A stretch of DNA of 20,779 nucleotides from Prorocentrum cordatum. Its lineage: Eukaryota; Sar; Dinophyceae; Prorocentrales; Prorocentraceae. Positions 15,877 to 20,779 of this stretch are shown piece by piece. The position numbers and the translations under genes were made by a program. The stretch is taken from assembly GCA_963575745.1 (NCBI GenBank), contig CAUYUJ010016154.1:150651-171429 (forward strand), given 5' to 3'. How positions within the stretch are numbered: the first letter of the stretch is position 1; the number at the start of each line of letters is the position of its first letter. Below the pieces are notes generated by a model that saw only the letters and a program-made list of their open reading frames with translations, searched no databases and had not been told where the DNA came from.

Positions 15877-16012
15877 GCCAGGATGAGGATAAAATCAAAT
15901 GGAGATACATCAAGAATCTCTGAGATCGGGCGGCTCTGGAGGATGCCTCGGGCACCGCAGCCTTCTCAGAGCGTTCCGGAACGCTCTGGAACGGATTTAT
16001 CCTCGTCCTGGC
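15877..16012. repeat. Inverted repeat enclosing a 22-bp perfect palindrome
   Basis: The outer arms are GCCAGGATGAGGATAAA (15877-15893) and its near complement (about 15995-16012). Off-centre inside, at 15967-15988, is a perfect 22-base palindrome whose half is CAGAGCGTTCC. No target duplication was found, so it may be a foldback element or a binding site. The stretch 15630-15876 shows nothing recognisable. Confidence 0.5.
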
Positions 16013-16094
16013 CCCGCCCGACTCCATCCTCCTCTGCGGCCGCTCTCTTTCCCACCCGCTCCGCGCGCCTCGCGCTCGGTGCGCCCCGCCAGGT

Positions 16095-16107
16095 TCGCCG
16101 TCGTCGC

Positions 16108-16144
<37 letters not shown>

Positions 16145-16147
16145 CGC
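16095..16147. repeat. (CGT)n / (GTCGCC) microsatellite
   Basis: A CGT/CGC trinucleotide run. Its minus-strand poly-Asp frame is a repeat by-product. The stretch 16148-16400 shows nothing recognisable. Confidence 0.85.
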
Positions 16148-16399
16148 GGGAGGGTGAGGGGGTGCAACAAAGATAACCAAAGCTTCGGGGCGTCCAGCAC
16201 AGGCGAAGAACGAGGCGGCCCGTCCGTGCCTAGCAGAGCTGAGAATCCAAGAGGCTCGCGTCTCCAGCTGTCCTGCTCCCTACTGGGCCCCAAGGCACAG
16301 CCGGGCACAGCCGGACTGGTTGAGCACAGCTCACTTCCAACAAGATATGCACCCCATCCCCCACCCAGCTGTGGGCCAACCCGAGACATGCCCCTCCCC

Positions 16400-16795
16400 C
16401 CCACACCATCCCTGTTTTAAAAACAATACAAAATGCACTCTGCCTCCAAATCTGGAGCATGCGCGGGCACCCCGCGACCATTTCGCTTTGGTGTTTGACA
16501 CGGACACCGAGTGCCGTCATGTTGCTCGCTGCGCGCAAGCCAACCATCCCTGTCAACAAAAACACCGCAGAATGAACGTTGCCTCCACATCTGGAGCGTG
16601 CGCGGGTGCCCCGCGACCACTTCGCATGGGCTTTTGATGGGGACAACGAGGGTGCCGTCAGATTACTCGCTGCGCACAGGCCAACCATCCGTGTCAAAAA
16701 AACCCAACAGAATGCACTTTGCCATCACACCTGAAGCATGCGCGGGCGGTTCGCGACTTCTTTGCAACTGTGTTTGACAGGGACGGCGGGGGTGC
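16400..16795. repeat. About 139-bp tandem repeat, nearly three copies
   Basis: Units begin at AATGCACTCTGCC (16432), AATGAACGTTGCC (16571) and AATGCACTTTGCC (16711). Each runs through CTGGAGCATGCGCGGG, TTTGACA(C/G)GGAC and CCAACCATCC(C/G)TGTCAA. The copies have diverged clearly. The frames open on both strands differ between copies, so it is not taken as coding. Confidence 0.8.
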
Positions 16796-17057
16796 CGGAA
16801 CGTGGAGCACGTGCCGCACATGGCGCGCCTGGCTCGCTTGGGCCCCCAGGGTGCCTGGTGCACCTGGAACCCGTGGCGCACATGGCATGCGTGGCGCTCC
16901 TGAGAAATATGCTGAGAGTCCCTCGGGTGTTCCTTGTGTTGGGAGGGCGGGTGGGGGTGAGCGAGACGGCTTGCGGGCGAGGGTCTGGGGAGGGGGGGTC
17001 GCGAGGGGTCGACGCGTCCAATATGGCCTCGGTCAGCGAGGAAGCCAGAACAATTGA

Positions 17058-17216
17058 GGAGGAGGAGGAGGGGGAGGGGAGGAGGAGGAGGAGGAGGAGG
17101 AGGAGGAGGAGGAGGAGGAGGAGGAGGAGGAGGAGGAGGAGGAGGAGGAGGGAGGAGGAGGAGGAGGAGGAGGAGGAGGAGGAGGAGGAGGAGGAGGAGG
17201 AGGAGGAGGAAGAGGA
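17058..17216. repeat. Long GGA/GAG polypurine tract
   Basis: About 160 bases of nearly pure GGA on the plus strand, with a mirror-symmetric composition typical of triplex (H-DNA) forming DNA. The stretch 16796-17057 before it and the stretch 17217-17400 after it show nothing recognisable. Confidence 0.95.
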
Positions 17217-17399
17217 GGGGATAAGGCTTTCCTCCGCCCCCGCCGCCGCCTTTGGGCACAGATGGCCGCAGCTGCCGTCTCTGCGGCCGTCGCCGGCGGC
17301 CGCCGCCACCCGCCGGCGATGTTGGCCGCGGGCCTGCCAAATTTTGGCTTCCTGGGGGGGCTAACTTAGTACGGCCCCTCCTGTGATCGATCTCCTCCA

Positions 17400-17700
17400 A
17401 AATGGCCCCAAGATGGCGCCCGAGGCTCCCAAGGGTGCCCCAAGACGGCCCCAAGAGGTGCCCAGGAGGCCCGAAAAGGCCCCCGAAAAGGCCTCCAAGA
17501 CGCTCCCAAAAGGCTCCCAAGAGACCCCCAAGGTCCCAAAAGGCCTCCCGGAGGCACCCAAGACGCCCTTCGGCCGGTCTAAAGAGGGCCACGAATCGCG
17601 GACATATTGATCCACAACGCCCATGCTGGCTTCCACACGGCCCCTGAGGCCCCCACGACGCCCCAAGAAACCACCACGAGGCGTCCCAACAGGGCCTCCA
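17400..17700. repeat. CCCAAGANGGCC-type low-complexity repeat
   Basis: Imperfect 10-13-base units such as CCCAAGACGGCC, CCAAGAGGCCCC and AAGGCTCCCAAG follow each other. The minus strand reads as Gly/Leu/Trp-rich repeats (GPSWG, GLLGAS), which are by-products of the repeat. The same repeat type fills 17760-18100 and 18960-19260, and a small block lies at 990-1040. Confidence 0.65.
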
Positions 17701-18900
17701 GAAACACAAATCGTCCCATTCCTTATGGGAAACGTTAGTGTTTTCCACATTCGCCCCTGAGGCGTTCGCAGCGTCCCAGAGGGCCCAAGAAGCCTCCAAA
17801 CTCGCCCCAAGACGGGCCAAGAGGCCCCCAAGAGGGCTCCAAGACGACCCAGAGGGCCCCGAAACAGCCCAAGAAACCCGCAATACGGCCCAAGAGGGCC
17901 CCAAAACAGCCCCAAAAGGGGGCCCAGAAGGGGAACCTGAATTGTCATTGCGAGTCATTCGCCCCAAGACGCCTCCAGGTTGCCCAAAAAAACCCATCCA
18001 TCCCAGGTCCCCAGGGGATGCCCCAGGGAGCCCCAAGATGGCCGCAACAAGCCCCTAAGAGGCCCCCAGGATGGCCCCAAGAGATTCAAAAACTGCCCCC
18101 AAGACGCCCCCGATACGCATCCCACGAAACCCCATCTGCCGTCCCACTGGCCTCAGACCCGCAACCCGGGTATGGTGGCGGGATGTGCCGAAGACCATTC
18201 GATATTCATTCGTCGGATGTTTTGACAAATGCCATCCGTCTGTATACATGGTTTCTCGCCCGTTTCCCCACTCGTGCCCGTTACCTTGTGACGTGCCCAA
18301 CCAATTTGCATCAAATGTCAAAAGGAGTTGGCCCATTCTTGCCAGGACAATGACAGTGCAGGCGCCGATAAATGTTGTGCAAGTTACATGGGACGCGCTC
18401 GCGCGGCACGGTTCACAACACAACAGCAGGAGGACGAGGAGCGAGGGCCCAGGCTTGAGGAGGACATGGAGGCGGGAACGAAGGATTGGAAAAGGACGCG
18501 CGGGGGGCCGAACCGTCAGCGCGGCAGCGGCAGAGGGAAGGTGGCAGGGGGCGAGGGACGACGACGACACTGACGGGAGGAGACCGAAAAGCGTTGCCTT
18601 TGTCGGTTGTGCGCTATAGATGCAGCGCTGCCTGCGCCATGTCGCTGCGGCGCGCGAAACCATGATTTAACCTGCTTCGAATTAATGCAAGAGCCGCGCT
18701 GGCGCCACCGCGGCAGCACGTTTTGGATATCCTCCCCCTGTCCTCCTCCTCCTCCTCCTCCTCCTCCTCCTCCTCCTCCTCCTCCTCCTCCGCTTATTTT
18801 TCCACCTCGTCTTCCCCTTCCTCCTCCGCCTCCTCCGCCTTTCCTCCTCCGCCGCTTCTGGACCCCTCATTAACTATCCCTGCACCCCTGCCAGGACCCT
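17700..18900. repeat. Large tandem unit, copy 1
   Basis: About 1.2 kb, beginning near CCCATTCCTTATGGGAAA (17715) with a CCCAAGANGGCC stretch, then a unique-looking middle (18120-18620), then a region ending in a CCT microsatellite. It matches copy 2 at 18901-19980, with an offset of 1199 bases at the start and 1152 in the middle. In the middle roughly nine in ten bases agree by eye. Open frames exist on both strands in both copies, but most differences change the residue, so no coding constraint is visible. Confidence 0.8.
18733..18860. repeat. (CCT)n microsatellite inside tandem copy 1
   Basis: A pure CCT run at about 18741-18791 followed by imperfect CCTCCGCCT units. The equivalent place in copy 2 (19878-19950) has only scattered CCTCCTCGT units, so the array expanded or shrank after the duplication. 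Confidence 0.9.
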
Positions 18901-19980
18901 GACGACCCCGGAACCCATTCCTTTTGGAAAACGTGTATTTTTTGCACATTCGCGCCTTGGGCGTTCGCAGCGCCCCAGACGGCCCAGGCCCAAGAAGCCT
19001 CCAAGTTCGCCCCAGGACGGGCCAAGAGGCCCCCAAGACGGCCCAGGAGGGCCCAAAAACAGCCCAAAAAGAGGCCCAAAAGAGAAACCTGAAGGGTCAT
19101 GTCGAGTCATCCACCCCAAGACGCCTCTGGGTTGCCTCAAAGAGCCCATCCATCCCAGGCCCCCAAGGGATGCCCCAGGGAACCCCGAGATGGCCGCAAC
19201 AAACCCCCAAGAGGCCCCCAGGATAGCCTTTAGAGATTCAAAAGCTGCCTCCAAGACGCCCCCGATACGCATCCCACGAAACCCCATCTGCCATCCCACT
19301 GGCCTCAGACCCGCAGCCCAGGTATGGTGGCGGGATGTGCCGAAGACTACTCGACATTCACTCGTCGGGTGTTTTGACACATGCCCTCCGTCTGTATACC
19401 TGGTTTCTCGCCCGTTTCCCCACTCGTGCCCGTTACCCTGTGACTTGCACAACCAATGTGCATCAAATGTCAAAAGGAGTTGGCCCAAACTTGCAAATAC
19501 AACGACGGCACAGGCGCCGATACATGTTGTGCAAGTTGCACGGGACGCGCTCGCGCGGCACGGTTCACAACACAACAGCAGAAGGACGAGGAGCGAGGGC
19601 CCAGGCTTGAGGAGGACATGGGGGCGGGAACGAAGGGCAAGAGAAAAACGCGCGGGGGGCCGAACCGTCAGCGCGGCAACAGCAGGGGGAAGGTGGCAGG
19701 GGGCAGGGGACGACGACGACACTGACGGGAGGAGACCGAAGAGTGTTGCCTTTGTCGGTGCGCTAAAGATGCAGCGCTGCCAGCGCCATGTCGCAACGGC
19801 GCGCGAAAAAATGTTAAACCTGCTTAGAACTACTGCAAGAACCGCGCTCGCGCCGCCGCAGCAACACGTGCCGGATATCCTCCCCCGTTTCCTCCTCGTC
19901 CTCCTCGTTTTCCTCCTCCTCGTCTTCCCGTTCCTCCTCCTCCGCCGCCTCTGGACCCCTCACAAACTAAATACCGGGAC
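18901..19980. repeat. Large tandem unit, copy 2
   Basis: About 1.08 kb, the diverged second copy of 17700-18900. It starts at the GACGACCCC junction that also closes it near 19983. The 47-base offset change shows a length change in the CCCAAGANGGCC part. Confidence 0.8.
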
Positions 19981-20040
19981 TCTGACGACCCCCGAACTGA
20001 AACAACCTCCAGGTAACAGAACAAGGCATCAATCCGCTGG

Positions 20041-20610
20041 ACCCCAGTGATGGCGAGCTCTCCTGGTAGTTCGCGTAAGACGTCACTCCGCTAGACCCCA
20101 CAGTAGCCCTTTAAAGTGGCGAAAGTTTCGCAGATCGCAGCCCCTCAGGGATGGCGAAGTTTCATTTGAAACTGGATAAGACGTCACTCCGCTGGGCCCA
20201 CAGCAGCACTCGAAAGTGGCGACAGTTTCGCAGATCGCAGCCCCACAGGGATGGCGAAGCCTCATCTGAATATTGATAAGACGTCACTCCGCTCGACCCC
20301 CCCAAAGGTTTCGCTGATCGCAGCCCCCCAAGGCATGGCGAGGTCTCATCTGAATCTGGGTAAGACGGCACTCCGCTCGACCCTCCCAGCACCTCTCGAC
20401 AATGGCGACAGTTTCCGAGGGGTGGCGGTCTCCTGGTGGTCTGAATAAGACGTCACTCCGCTGGGGCCCCAGCATTGCTCGTCAGTGGCGACGCTTTCGC
20501 AGATCGCAGCCCCACAGGGATGGTCGAAAGTGGCGACAGTTTCACAGATCGCAGCTCCACAGGGATGGCGAAGTCTCTTCTGAATATGGGTCGGCTCCTC
20601 CTCCTCGTCC
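20041..20610. repeat. Tandem array of about 100-bp units
   Basis: Units start with AAGACGTCACTCCGCT (20077, 20178, 20278, 20362 with a change, and 20447) and contain GTTTCGCAGATCGCAGCCCC and GGGATGGCGAAG. The spacing is 101, 100, 84 and 85 bases, so two units lack an internal piece. The last copy has an inner duplication of the GCAGATCGCAG part (20490 and 20545). Confidence 0.85.
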
Positions 20611-20633
20611 TCCTATGAATACGAAGACTACAC

Positions 20634-20779
<146 letters not shown>

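Noticed and set aside
16663-18036. 457-codon minus-strand frame rich in Gly, Leu, Trp and Pro
   Set aside because: It runs through the GGA tract and the CCCAAGANGGCC repeat. The composition is explained by the repeats.
18055-19722. Paralogous minus-strand frames in the two large tandem units as a duplicated gene
   Set aside because: Plus and minus frames are equally open, and most differences between copies change residues, so no purifying selection is visible.

Overview
The window looks like nuclear DNA of a eukaryote with a GC-rich, repeat-laden genome. A dinoflagellate (Symbiodiniaceae-, Polarella- or Prorocentrum-like) is my best guess. The reasons are high GC outside the simple repeats, many tri- to dodecanucleotide arrays, degenerate CCCAAGANGGCC-type repeats, no operon structure, coding-like stretches that change frame every few hundred bases, and a large tyrosine-recombinase (YR) retrotransposon. 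No dinoflagellate spliced-leader sequence was seen, so the host assignment is an inference.

The centrepiece is a complete YR (DIRS-order) retrotransposon of about 7.87 kb at 6807-14673, written on the minus strand. Read 5'->3' on that strand it has a left repeat A1 (14673-14300), a leader containing six 57-bp tandem repeats, gag, pol (reverse transcriptase plus RNase H), a tyrosine recombinase, and a 3' block B1-A2-B2 (7467-6807). Both copies of A (374 bp) and both copies of B (124 bp) read as identical. This A...B-A-B layout is the split-direct-repeat architecture known from PAT/Ngaro-type elements. The hexamer CGAAGA lies at both outer ends and at the internal B1/A2 joint. Deleting the element between the two outer hexamers gives one open frame running from the left flank (to 6812) into the right flank (from 14674), so the element seems to have landed in a coding exon. 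There is an in-frame UGA between the probable true Gag C-terminus and pol, and a one-base frame change inside gag.

The genes would act together as follows. Gag packages the RNA, RT-RNase H copies it, and the YR integrates a circular DNA at a CGAAGA-like core without making a target-site duplication.

Left of the element: 1-1900 is almost all simple and minisatellite repeats. 1950-5820 is very GC-rich, with coding-like segments on the plus strand in changing frames, an acidic poly-Asp end, and a recurring motif GCCARGCTCTGYCAGCGCC. 5820-6680 is simple repeats. Right of the element: a 205-bp MITE-like element with a 5-bp duplication (15420-15624), a nested palindrome (15877-16012), a 139-bp tandem repeat, a long GGA tract, two diverged 1.1-1.2 kb tandem units (17700-20000), an approximately 100-bp tandem array and a terminal ACT array. 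No rRNA, tRNA or CRISPR was recognised.
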